Origin: a marine gamma proteobacterium HTCC2148
GTDB lineage: Bacteria > Pseudomonadota > Gammaproteobacteria > Pseudomonadales > Halieaceae
Reading direction: 5' to 3'
Length of the DNA stretch: 64,000 nucleotides
NCBI GenBank assembly: GCA_000156295.1
Contig: DS999236.1
Span: forward strand, 1-64,000
In this document: in pieces, positions 33,366 through 42,270 of the stretch
Numbering within the stretch: position 1 is the stretch's first letter
Layout of the letters: every line of letters starts with the position of its first letter
Made by a program: the position numbers and the translations under genes
The notes under the pieces: generated by a model
Database searches by the model: none
Seen by the model: only the letters and a program-made list of their open reading frames with translations
What the model was told of the DNA's origin: nothing

Positions 33366-35012
33366 CTACATGATTAAATGGCGAATATCCGATAATAAAG
33401 CCACCAACTGAGTCATGAAGCGACCCGCGTCTCCGCCGTTGATTACCCGGTGATCGTAAGACAAAGACAGCGGCAACATTTTTCTTGGCGCAAAGTCCTG
33501 GCCATCCCACACGGGTTGAATGTCCGCTCTGGAAACACCCAAAATACCAACTTCGGGTGTATTAACGATAGGAGTGAATCCTGTACCGCCAATATTGCCA
33601 AGGCTGGAAATCGTAAAACACCCTCCCTGCATCTGTGCAGGACTGAGCTTGCGCTCCTTGGCTTTGCCGGCAAGTTCGAGTATCTCTTCGGCAAGATCCC
33701 AAACGCTCTTTTTGTCCGCGTCGCGAATCACCGGCACCATCAGGCCTGCCGGGGTGTCTACCGCCATACCAATATGGATATACTTTTTGTACACCAGAGC
33801 ATCGCCGCCGTCTGCCAGCGAACTGCAGAATTTGGGATGGTCTCGCAACGCCACCGCCAGAGCCTTGATCAGGAAGGGCATTGGCGTCAATTTCACGCTG
33901 CGGCGCTCTGCCTCGACTTTCATACTTGCGCGGAAAGCTTCCAATTCAGTGATATCTGCCGAGTCGTTCTGGGTCACATGCGGAACATTGAGCCAGCTGC
34001 GCTGCATGTTCGAAGCGGTGAGTTTATCCAGCTTGCTGCGCTGAGTGATATCCACTTCACCAAACCTGCTGAAATCCATTTCCGGAACGAGCGGCAAGCC
34101 AGCGCCACCTGCAGTTGCAGTGGCTGGCTTGTTTAAACGATCCTGCACGTACTTCTGTAAATCCTCCTTGAGCAAGCGGCCACGGGGGCCAGAGCCACTG
34201 ACCTCAGCAAGCGTCACGCCAAACTCGCGCGCGAGTTTACGCACTGCTGGGCCAGCATAGATGCCACCAGAAGATTCCACTGCGTCTGCTTCAAGAGGTG
34301 CCGCCACTTGTGGTTTTGGAACTGGCGCTGCTGGCGCTATTGCAGGAGCAACTTCAGCAGGCATGGGCGGTACTGCTACTACCGGCTCCTGTTGAGGTGC
34401 GGCCGAAGTCTTTATCAATAGCAAAGCATCTCCCTGCTTGACGCTATCGCCTTCGCTTACCTGTATCTCGGTAATCTCACCGCCGAAAGGTGCGGGCACT
34501 TCCATCGACGCTTTATCGGATTCCAACACAACCAGGGAATCGCCCTCCGCGACCGTATCGCCCACCTTAACGCTTAGCTCAATCACCTCGACTGCCTCGT
34601 CTGTACCGATATCTGGTACGGGAACGCGACTGGAGACAGCGTCTGCTGCTTCGGCGGCAACCGACGGAGCCGATTCAGCGGGCGCTGATTCTATGATGAC
34701 TTCTGCCAGAGTTTCACTGTCAACCGCTTGCGGCTCCGGCACAGCCGCAGTATCGCCGGCCACTTCGATCACTGCCAGGGGCGCACCCTCAGCCAATTCC
34801 TGGCCCTCAGTCACCAGCAGTTCGACCAACACCCCGGCGACAGTCGACGGAATCTCCATCGAGGCCTTGTCAGACTCCAATACGATCAAACTCTGATCTA
34901 CGCTGATCTCATCGCCCACCGCGACCAGCAATTCAATCACTTCTGCGCCCTCGGCACCGCCGATATCAGGGACTGTCACTTGTTGTTTAGTCACAATAGA
35001 TTCCTTGCTCAA
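33366..35012 (-). CDS. aceF: Pyruvate dehydrogenase E2, dihydrolipoamide acetyltransferase
   Basis: This 548-residue E2 has two lipoyl domains, with the lipoylated Lys at about residues 49 and 167, both in LESDKASME. Ala/Pro-rich linkers follow, then a peripheral subunit-binding domain (AGPAVRKLAREFGVTLAEVSGSGPRGR region) and the catalytic acetyltransferase core ending SLSYDHRVINGGDAGRF with the active His and Asp. It transfers acetyl groups from E1 to CoA. It overlaps aceE by four bases. No lpd (E3) gene is present in the window. Confidence 0.96.
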   Translation of the reverse strand: MSKESIVTKQQVTVPDIGGAEGAEVIELLVAVGDEISVDQSLIVLESDKASMEIPSTVAGVLVELLVTEGQELAEGAPLAVIEVAGDTAAVPEPQAVDSETLAEVIIESAPAESAPSVAAEAADAVSSRVPVPDIGTDEAVEVIELSVKVGDTVAEGDSLVVLESDKASMEVPAPFGGEITEIQVSEGDSVKQGDALLLIKTSAAPQQEPVVAVPPMPAEVAPAIAPAAPVPKPQVAAPLEADAVESSGGIYAGPAVRKLAREFGVTLAEVSGSGPRGRLLKEDLQKYVQDRLNKPATATAGGAGLPLVPEMDFSRFGEVDITQRSKLDKLTASNMQRSWLNVPHVTQNDSADITELEAFRASMKVEAERRSVKLTPMPFLIKALAVALRDHPKFCSSLADGGDALVYKKYIHIGMAVDTPAGLMVPVIRDADKKSVWDLAEEILELAGKAKERKLSPAQMQGGCFTISSLGNIGGTGFTPIVNTPEVGILGVSRADIQPVWDGQDFAPRKMLPLSLSYDHRVINGGDAGRFMTQLVALLSDIRHLIM

Positions 35013-37660
35013 ACGGTCAGCGGATCAACTTTATCCGGGGAAATGCCCAAGTCCTTCATCGCAGCTGCCACAACAGCGGGCTCAATTTGCCCCAGGTCAG
35101 CCAGCGCTTTGAGCGCCGCCAAGACGACAAATTCGCGGCTCACTTCGAAGAAATCTCGCAACTTGCCTCGGGTATCTGAACGACCAAAGCCATCCGTTCC
35201 CAGCACTGTGAAATGCCCGGGCACAAACTCACGAATCTGGTCGGTATAGGATTTCATGTAGTCTGTGGCAGCAATAAAGGGACCCGATTGCGATTGCAGC
35301 TGCTGAGTCACGTGAGGCACCTTCGGTTCATCTTCAGGATGGAGCAGATTCCAACGCAGCGCCGCCTTGCCTTCGCGCTGCAGCTCATTCACTGACGTGA
35401 GACTCCACACGTCTGCGTCGATACCATAGTTCGCTTCCAGTATCTCGGCAGCGGCCTCGACTTCGCGCAAAATGGTGCCCGCCCCCATTAGCTGGACCCT
35501 TTGCTTGCTCGTCCCCTCGCTCGCGCGCAAATGATACATACCCTGAATAATGCCTTCTTCGGCACCCTCTGGCATTGCAGGTTGCACATAGTTCTCGTTC
35601 ATTGTGGTGATGTAATAGAACTTGTTCTCTCCAAGCTCATACATGCGATGCAGGCCGTCCTGAATAATCACCGTCAACTCATAGGCATAAGCCGGATCAT
35701 AACTAACACAGTTAGGAATGGTGCTGGCTTGCAGGTGGCTGTGCCCATCCTGGTGCTGCAGTCCCTCGCCATTCAAGGTGGTCCGACCGGCTGTAGCACC
35801 AATCAAAAAGCCTCTAGCCTGGCAGTCGCCAGCAGCCCAGGCCAGATCGCCGATGCGCTGGAAACCGAACATAGAGTAGTAAATGTAAAATGGCACCATG
35901 GAGTAGCCACTGGTGCTGTAAGACGTGGCCGCTGCCAACCAGGCAGAAAACGCGCCAGCCTCGTTAATGCCTTCTTCGAGTATTTGTCCTTGTTTGTCTT
36001 CTTTATAAAACATGATCTGGTCGGAGTCATGTGGGGTGTAACGCTGGCCCACAGAGGAGTAGATGCCCAATTGACGAAACATTCCCTCCATTCCAAAAGT
36101 GCGCGCCTCATCCGGCACAATAGGCACTACTCTCTCACCAACAGACTTGTCCTTGACCAAACTGGAGAGCAGTCGGACAAAGGCCATAGTGGTAGAAATT
36201 TTTCGCTTACCGCTACTTTCGAGCTGTTTGCTAAAGTCTGCCAGCGGCGGTGTTTTCAGCAATTCCATCTCATTACGACGCGCCGGAATTGATCCACCCA
36301 GCTCTTCCCGACGCTGGCGCATGTAGCGCATCTCGGGACTATCCGCATCGGGGCGATAATAAGGCACATCAGCCAGTTCTTCGTCATTGATAGGAATACC
36401 GAAACGATCGCGGAACGCCTTAAGACTATCCATATCCAGTTTTTTCAGCGAATGGGTCTCGTTATTGGCCTCGCCTGCTTCTCCCATGCCATAACCCTTC
36501 ACCGTCATCGCAAGAATAACGGTCGGGCGCTGCGTCTCGGCTACCGCTTCAGCATAGGCGGCATAAACTTTATAGGGGTCGTGCCCGCCTCGATTAAGGT
36601 ACATGATGTCTTCGTCAGACAAGTCCTTCACCAGCTCCAGTAGTTCGGGATACTTGCCGAAAAAATGCTCGCGGGTATAGGCGCCGCCGTTGTATTTGTA
36701 GTTCTGTAACTCACCGTCACACACTTCGTCCATGCGCTGGCGCAGCAAGCCAGTCTTGTCTTTCTGTAACAGTGGGTCCCACTTCCTCCCCCAAATTACC
36801 TTGATAACGTTCCAGCCAGCACCACGGAACACACCCTCCAGTTCCTGAATGATCTTGCCATTCCCTCGAACCGGGCCATCCAGGCGCTGCAAATTACAGT
36901 TGATGACAAAATTCAGGTTGCCCATTTTTTCTCTGCCCGCCAGTGCAATGGCACCCAGCGACTCAGGCTCATCACACTCACCGTCGCCCATGAAGCACCA
37001 GACCTTGCGATCTCCGTGGTCGAGCAAACCGCGGCTTTGCTGATACTTCATGACGTGGGCCTGGTAAATAGCCTGAATGGGGCCCAGCCCCATAGAAACA
37101 GTAGGAAACTGCCAGTAGTCCGGCATCAGCCAGGGGTGGGGGTAAGATGACAAGCCGTTGCCGTCAACCTCGCGTCGAAACGAATCCAGCTTTTCTTCAC
37201 TGAGCCTCCCTTCTAAATAAGAACGAGCGTACATACCTGGCGCCGAGTGCCCCTGATAAAACACCAGGTCACCCGGGTGACCACCCTCGGTACCGCGGAA
37301 GAAGTAGTTAAAGCCGATATCGTACAGCGTGGCACTGGAAGAAAAACTCGAGATATGGCCGCCCAGCCCTTCGTCATTGTCATTGGCCCGCATCACCATT
37401 GCGAGCGCGTTCCAGCGAACGAGTGAGCGAATTCGACGCTCCATAAACAGGTCTCCCGGCATGCTTTTCTCTTCAACCGGAGGAATGGTATTCACAAAGG
37501 GAGTTACAACAGAAGACGGCAGGCGGACATGGCTCTCCATTGCATAGCGACCCAACTCGCGCATCAAGAAGCCTGCCCGCTCGGCACCACTGTTTCTCAC
37601 TACCTCATCGAGAGAGTCCAACCATTCTCGAGTTTCAATAGGATCCTTATCTTCAGCCAT
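35009..37660 (-). CDS. aceE: Pyruvate dehydrogenase E1 component, homodimeric type
   Basis: The E1 of about 883 residues decarboxylates pyruvate with thiamine diphosphate. The ThDP motif is GDGECDEPES through INCN. Other landmarks are GHSAPGMYARSYLEG, MTVKGYGMGEAGE, LEEGINEAGAFSAWLAAATSY and TAGRTTLNGEGLQHQDGHS. The length and single-chain form are those of the gammaproteobacterial AceE. I start it at MAEDKDPIETREWL (37660), which follows a GAGGTG ribosome-binding site; the frame is open 12 codons further upstream. Confidence 0.96.
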   Translation of the reverse strand: MAEDKDPIETREWLDSLDEVVRNSGAERAGFLMRELGRYAMESHVRLPSSVVTPFVNTIPPVEEKSMPGDLFMERRIRSLVRWNALAMVMRANDNDEGLGGHISSFSSSATLYDIGFNYFFRGTEGGHPGDLVFYQGHSAPGMYARSYLEGRLSEEKLDSFRREVDGNGLSSYPHPWLMPDYWQFPTVSMGLGPIQAIYQAHVMKYQQSRGLLDHGDRKVWCFMGDGECDEPESLGAIALAGREKMGNLNFVINCNLQRLDGPVRGNGKIIQELEGVFRGAGWNVIKVIWGRKWDPLLQKDKTGLLRQRMDEVCDGELQNYKYNGGAYTREHFFGKYPELLELVKDLSDEDIMYLNRGGHDPYKVYAAYAEAVAETQRPTVILAMTVKGYGMGEAGEANNETHSLKKLDMDSLKAFRDRFGIPINDEELADVPYYRPDADSPEMRYMRQRREELGGSIPARRNEMELLKTPPLADFSKQLESSGKRKISTTMAFVRLLSSLVKDKSVGERVVPIVPDEARTFGMEGMFRQLGIYSSVGQRYTPHDSDQIMFYKEDKQGQILEEGINEAGAFSAWLAAATSYSTSGYSMVPFYIYYSMFGFQRIGDLAWAAGDCQARGFLIGATAGRTTLNGEGLQHQDGHSHLQASTIPNCVSYDPAYAYELTVIIQDGLHRMYELGENKFYYITTMNENYVQPAMPEGAEEGIIQGMYHLRASEGTSKQRVQLMGAGTILREVEAAAEILEANYGIDADVWSLTSVNELQREGKAALRWNLLHPEDEPKVPHVTQQLQSQSGPFIAATDYMKSYTDQIREFVPGHFTVLGTDGFGRSDTRGKLRDFFEVSREFVVLAALKALADLGQIEPAVVAAAMKDLGISPDKVDPLTV

Positions 37661-37798
37661 GCTCACCTCTAGGTTTCTTTTGCTCTGCAGGCACATGATG
37701 GTTCTTTAATAGAACTTGTAATCTTGTATGGGCCTTGGAAGTATAGTCGATTGCCAGAACGGCCCACAGGAACTCTCCCCAGGCTACTGCAATGTAAT

Positions 37799-37824
37799 AA
37801 TACTACAGTATAGGGAGTAGTATT
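37799..37824. promoter_or_regulatory. Inverted repeat overlapping a candidate aceE promoter
   Basis: In the 257 bases between aceE and the M16 peptidase gene, a perfect 8-bp inverted repeat (AATACTAC with GTAGTATT, 10-base spacer) overlaps a promoter candidate on the minus strand. That candidate is TTTCAA, 17 bases, then TAGTAT. The arrangement is that of a repressor operator. It does not match the E. coli PdhR consensus that I remember (AATTGGT-n3-ACCAATT). The rest of this gap is AT-rich with nothing else I can name. Confidence 0.4.
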
Positions 37825-37917
37825 GAAACCTGGGTTCCAAATAAGAACGGTAAAAAGTGATAAAAAACAGTAATTTGCAGTGCTGCCTACTTATTTTATG
37901 TACTTTTATTACATTTT

Positions 37918-40782
37918 TTATTCGATATCGTACACTGCATGGCCTGACTTCAGCTGAACGGCGGACTCAATGCTCCGTCCTGCCCCTCGCGGAAACTGAC
38001 CACGTGCGCCAGGAGCGGCGACCTGCAAAGAACGCTGTTGATTCAGGAAGACTTCTTCAAAATAAGCCTGCCATTGTTCCCTGCTGAGCGACTTAATAGC
38101 ATTGGCCATGGTCTGACGGCCATTAAACTCATATTGTTTTTTAGCTATTGACTGCCAGTAAAACTCCGCCTGCTCCCAAAGATTTTTATGAGGCCGCAAA
38201 ACTTCGTTTATTAAGGCATCCCGATGACGCTGGAATTGCTCCTCATCAACTGCCAATGGCACATCGCCGAGAAAAGCGCTCATGGCGTCTGAGAGAGCTG
38301 CGGCATCAGCAACCGGTGACTGAATCAGCATCACCAGACCCGGAACATCGAGCTGCGGCCAGGCAAATGTGCTCACGATGTAGCCCAACTGTTGTTCGGT
38401 TCTCAGCTGCTGAAAAAAGCCCGACTTCATGATTTGCACAGTAAGCGCGGTGGCAGCGCGGTCTTTCCAGGAATTGCCCGCTCCCTGCAGATACCAGGCA
38501 AGGACCGCATCGTCATGTTCAACCTGGACGGGATAAAGCAATGACTCTCCCTCAGCGATCTTTAGCACTTTCAAGGGTTGTAAATCGGGAGCAACACCGT
38601 CCGGCAAAACTAAATCAAGTTTGCGGGCCAGCGCCTGGACAGAGTCGGGCGAATAATTGCCATAGATCATTGCCTCGGCATTGGCGCTGCCCCAAAAATT
38701 AACGACGTAGGCATTGAGATCTTCTACCTGCATGCCTCGCAGCGCTGCGATCACAGGCTCTTCGCCCCACTCCCCGTAGAGCAAAGATTCACGCAAATCA
38801 TCGAGCACCTGACTGCTAGGACGCTTGGCCACAGAATTTTCCAGTGCGCGAATCATGTCCTTGCGAATGTTATCAAAGCGCTGGGAGTCAAAGTTTGGGC
38901 TGGCCATTACTTGCAGCAATTCTTGCAAAAGCACCGCCTGTTTGTCGTTGTACCCGCTGATACGCAGGCTAATACCTTGCGCATGCTTATATAGGCTGAA
39001 GTTAAGCCCTGCCAGCAATGCAGGATAGGTGTATTCATTCACCTGGTCTTTCAGCAGAGCGGTGTAAAGCAACGCACTCGCATTCTGCTGCGCTGATTGC
39101 CCAACCAGCGGCGAGCGGAAATTGATATAGGTGGCACCGCGAGGTAAACGAAATTGCTCATCCTGGGCATACCAAATTTGCTTGCGCTCTTCATCCAACA
39201 CCAGAACTGGCGCCGACGGGTTGTCCTTTTCGATGTTGACCAGGGAGACGTCTTCAGCAATAAACTGGTTCGGGGTGGGCAAGTGAAAAGCGTCGGTGAC
39301 GCTACCGGGTTGCCAAGCGGCCAGCTGCTGGGCACTGGGCTGACGCACCGAATAGGGCACGCCATAATGTACAGACTCACGATCGGTCCGCGCCGAAGCA
39401 TCCTGAAGTTCTACCAGTGCATTGACCGGAACCATGTTTCCTAACAGCTCCTCTAACATCGGCGCCTGATAATCACTCATCAGGTAACCGCCCTGCAATA
39501 CGTCAATCGGATCGTAGGTATGCATACCTCCCGAGAGAGCACTCACATACCCCATGGGGCTGCCCTTCTCCTGAAATCGAAAAGCCAGCTGCGCAAGCTG
39601 AGCCTGTTCATCGTAAAGCCATTCCTTGGGACCTTGCTCTCTGAGCATTTCGAGGTAGGAAAATAAAAGCTGCAGCACGCGCTGCTGATTGAAAACCCCC
39701 TCTTCGGTAAGAGAGACGCTGATGCTGAACAAGGCTCCACCGCGCCAGGCCAAACCAAGCCCCGCGCCAAGACCCTCGGCCAGACCCTCAGCTTTTAGTT
39801 GCGACAACAAACTTCCCTCTCCCTCATGCCCCACAAGATTACCCAGATAAGAGAGCGGCTTGGCCTTGTACTCCGACCGATAATCGGCGATCGGGAAGGA
39901 CACCTTCAGCTGACGCAGGGTGGCCTGCGGCTTTACTTCCACCTCCATAGGCAAAACGCCATCAACAAACATGGGCGCTGCAATTGGAGCATGCTGGAAG
40001 GACTTGTTGGGCACGGGAGAAAACAGGGGTTGCACCAAATCTTCCAACTCATCCAGTGACTCGGACCCCAGCACCACCAGACGCATCATGTTGGCTGAGT
40101 AATACTTGTCATAAAAACTCAATAGCTCATCCCGAATGGCAGACCCTGGGCGATCGGCCAGACTCTCGAGGCTACCCACTGAAAACTGACTGAACGGATG
40201 CTCCGGATTCATGACTTCCTGCAACACATCCAGGGCTCGACGCCCATCGCTTTTCAGGCCCATCTGATACTCAGCCTCTACCGCATTCTTTTCCCTGTCT
40301 ACATACTGGGCATCAAACCGTGGCGCTATAAAGAACTGCGCAAAACGATCCAGTGCCTCCGGAAGATAGGTAGCGTTAATGTCAAAAAAGTAATTGGTGT
40401 GTTCAAAGCTGGTGTAGGCATTGCGGTTACCGCCATGCTCGGTCACAAATTCCGCATACTCCGCGGCATCGGGATATTTATCAGTGCCGAGAAACAGCAT
40501 GTGCTCTAGAAAGTGAGCGAGACCACCGCGACCTTCGGGGTTATCGCCACTGCCCACGTTAACGTCAAGCGAAGCAGCCGCTTTTAAGGTATCCGGATCC
40601 GAAATCAACAAAACCTGCATCTGATTTTCCAGCGTCAGCAGGCGATACTCTCGCTCGTCATTAGGGCTCTGCACGGGCGCCAAGCCAGCATCGGGAAAGT
40701 GGGCGCACGCAGACAGTACAGCAAGTAAAAGGGGGCCTGACAGAAGCTGTAACTTCCGTCGTGTTAAATTAGCGAACATCAA
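37918..40782 (-). CDS. Pitrilysin/insulinase-family M16 metallopeptidase, predicted lipoprotein
   Basis: This is a 954-residue zinc peptidase. The inverted zinc motif HxxEH is at residues 90-94 (GLAHFLEHMLFLG), with the distal Glu around NAVEAEYQMGL. The second, inactive half contains LRTEQQLGYIVST, the substrate-binding segment of the family. The N-terminus has a signal with lipobox LSAC at about residue 26, so it is probably a periplasm-facing lipoprotein, unlike soluble E. coli Ptr. It degrades small peptides in characterised relatives. A second Met is the next codon. It is directly adjacent to the AI-2E-family gene upstream. Confidence 0.93.
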   Translation of the reverse strand: MMFANLTRRKLQLLSGPLLLAVLSACAHFPDAGLAPVQSPNDEREYRLLTLENQMQVLLISDPDTLKAAASLDVNVGSGDNPEGRGGLAHFLEHMLFLGTDKYPDAAEYAEFVTEHGGNRNAYTSFEHTNYFFDINATYLPEALDRFAQFFIAPRFDAQYVDREKNAVEAEYQMGLKSDGRRALDVLQEVMNPEHPFSQFSVGSLESLADRPGSAIRDELLSFYDKYYSANMMRLVVLGSESLDELEDLVQPLFSPVPNKSFQHAPIAAPMFVDGVLPMEVEVKPQATLRQLKVSFPIADYRSEYKAKPLSYLGNLVGHEGEGSLLSQLKAEGLAEGLGAGLGLAWRGGALFSISVSLTEEGVFNQQRVLQLLFSYLEMLREQGPKEWLYDEQAQLAQLAFRFQEKGSPMGYVSALSGGMHTYDPIDVLQGGYLMSDYQAPMLEELLGNMVPVNALVELQDASARTDRESVHYGVPYSVRQPSAQQLAAWQPGSVTDAFHLPTPNQFIAEDVSLVNIEKDNPSAPVLVLDEERKQIWYAQDEQFRLPRGATYINFRSPLVGQSAQQNASALLYTALLKDQVNEYTYPALLAGLNFSLYKHAQGISLRISGYNDKQAVLLQELLQVMASPNFDSQRFDNIRKDMIRALENSVAKRPSSQVLDDLRESLLYGEWGEEPVIAALRGMQVEDLNAYVVNFWGSANAEAMIYGNYSPDSVQALARKLDLVLPDGVAPDLQPLKVLKIAEGESLLYPVQVEHDDAVLAWYLQGAGNSWKDRAATALTVQIMKSGFFQQLRTEQQLGYIVSTFAWPQLDVPGLVMLIQSPVADAAALSDAMSAFLGDVPLAVDEEQFQRHRDALINEVLRPHKNLWEQAEFYWQSIAKKQYEFNGRQTMANAIKSLSREQWQAYFEEVFLNQQRSLQVAAPGARGQFPRGAGRSIESAVQLKSGHAVYDIE

Positions 40783-41874
40783 TTACTCCATAGATATGGT
40801 TGGTTCCGGAGAGTTTGCGGATATCGCATCTCGGGTAGGCCAGGAATTAATAATGGCTTTGATCAAGGTCGCCAGGGGTATCGCGAAAAACACACCCCAC
40901 AGCCCCCAAATACCGCCAAAAAAGAGGATGGCGAGAATGATCGCCACCGGGTGTAAATTGACCGCCTCCGAAAACAGCAATGGGACCAATACGTTTCCAT
41001 CCAGACCCTGGATAACAACATAGACAGCAAACAAAGTATAAAATTCAGTGGTAAAGCCCCATTGGAAAAAGCCGACGAAAATCACGGGCAAGGTGACCAG
41101 CGCGGCCCCTATATAGGGGATGATCACTGATAGGCCTACCAGCAAGCCCAGCAACGCAGCGTAGTTCAACCCCATCCAGGCAAATGCAGCATAGCTGACG
41201 CTACCCACCACAATAATTTCCAGCACTTTACCGCGAGCATAATTCGCAAATTGCTGATTCATTTCCCCCCAAATCCGGCGCAATAAAGGCCGTTTTTCAG
41301 GTAAAAATTTCGCCAGCCAATCGAGGATTTGTTCGCGATCGCGAAGAAAGAAGAACACCAGCATAGGGATTAAAATCATGTAGACCATGACAGTAAATAA
41401 GCCGGGCAGTGAAGCCAGTGAACGTGTCACTAACATCTGCCCCATATTTGCGGCTTCTAACTGGGCCATGCCCACCAACTCGTTAATTTGGTCTGCTGTG
41501 AAAATCTCCGGGTATCGTTCCGGCAGCACGCTGAGTAGCTGACGTCCTTGATCCAGATAGCGAGGCAGCTCACTGGCCAACGCCATCAACTGCCGCCAAA
41601 CCAGGGGCAGAAGACCCAGGGTAAAACCAAAAAAGGCACCTATGAATACACCGTATGACAGCGCCAGCCCCAACCAGGGCGGCGCTCCATGGCTCTGTAG
41701 CTGCGAGGAGAAGCCCTGCATGAGATAGGCCAGCACAATCGACGCCAATAGCGGCGCGAGAATGTCGCCAATAGTCACCAGAAGGGCAACGGAAATCGCC
41801 AGTAAAACCAGCAGCAGCACCGACTCTTCCTCGAACAAATAAGTCCGGGACCACTTCTTAAAAATATCGAGCAT
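40783..41874 (-). CDS. AI-2E transporter family (PerM/YhhT-like) permease
   Basis: This is a 363-residue integral membrane protein with about eight hydrophobic segments. Examples are SVLLLVLLAISVALLVTIGD, GLALSYGVFIGAFFGFTLGL, VMVYMILIPMLVFFFLRDRE and ILAILFFGGIWGLWGVFFAI. The FFFLRDRE and GLLVGLSVIIPYIGA segments are hallmarks of the AI-2E exporter-like family. Substrates vary (Na+/H+ exchange, autoinducer-2, unknown). It begins 19 bases after tusA and ends immediately before the M16 peptidase gene, so the three are probably one transcript. Confidence 0.9.
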   Translation of the reverse strand: MLDIFKKWSRTYLFEEESVLLLVLLAISVALLVTIGDILAPLLASIVLAYLMQGFSSQLQSHGAPPWLGLALSYGVFIGAFFGFTLGLLPLVWRQLMALASELPRYLDQGRQLLSVLPERYPEIFTADQINELVGMAQLEAANMGQMLVTRSLASLPGLFTVMVYMILIPMLVFFFLRDREQILDWLAKFLPEKRPLLRRIWGEMNQQFANYARGKVLEIIVVGSVSYAAFAWMGLNYAALLGLLVGLSVIIPYIGAALVTLPVIFVGFFQWGFTTEFYTLFAVYVVIQGLDGNVLVPLLFSEAVNLHPVAIILAILFFGGIWGLWGVFFAIPLATLIKAIINSWPTRDAISANSPEPTISME

Positions 41875-41893
41875 GCCCTCGATCTCCTGTGCG

Positions 41894-42127
41894 CTAACGC
41901 TTTTGCAACAAATAACGGTAGACGTCGCCGTCTACCTCGGAGGCCAAAAGGAGATGGCCTGACTGCTTGGCGAATATCTGGAAATCGCGCTGTGAGCCAC
42001 GATCGGTAGCCAGAATACGCAACTGCTCGCCGCTCTTTATTGCATTGAGGGCCCGCTTGGCTTTTAGTAGCGGCATGGGACAGTCCAAGCCGCGGGCGTC
42101 CACCTCGATGACAGAAAGGTCACTCAT
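41894..42127 (-). CDS. tusA: Sulfur-carrier protein TusA
   Basis: This 77-residue protein has the invariant CPMP motif (LDCPMPLLKAKRAL), with the persulfide-bearing Cys at residue 16. TusA receives sulfur from IscS and relays it for tRNA 2-thiouridine synthesis and related pathways in the cytoplasm. It is first in the transcript with the AI-2E and M16 genes. A promoter candidate with an internal inverted repeat lies 32-60 bases upstream. Confidence 0.93.
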   Translation of the reverse strand: MSDLSVIEVDARGLDCPMPLLKAKRALNAIKSGEQLRILATDRGSQRDFQIFAKQSGHLLLASEVDGDVYRYLLQKR

Positions 42128-42158
42128 CTTTTGCTCTCATAAAACTTCCCAGGGACTC

Positions 42159-42187
42159 AGTATACGCATTCCCCCTCAGGGAATGAA
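42159..42187 (-). promoter_or_regulatory. Candidate tusA promoter with an operator-like repeat in the spacer
   Basis: Minus strand: -35 TTCATT at 42187-42182, a 17-base spacer and -10 TATACT at 42164-42159, about 32 bases before the tusA ATG. A 6-bp inverted repeat (ATTCCC and GGGAAT, 5-base spacer) at 42168-42184 lies almost entirely between the two hexamers, where a bound protein would block or reshape the promoter. Confidence 0.5.
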
Positions 42188-42253
42188 CTTTCCCGGGCTT
42201 TCCCACTCAGACCCTTGGCGGACAGATCTTTTCATCCTTGCCTTTGCATACAG

Positions 42254-42259
42254 TACAAT
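42254..42259 (+). promoter_or_regulatory. Candidate -10 element of the bepA-like gene
   Basis: A TACAAT hexamer stands just before the plus-strand peptidase gene, with a poor -35 (TTCATC) 17 bases upstream. It would place the transcript start close to 42266. That argues against the TTG at 42271 as start and for a GTG further in (42286 or 42298). Confidence 0.3.
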
Positions 42260-42270
42260 AGACTGCCATT

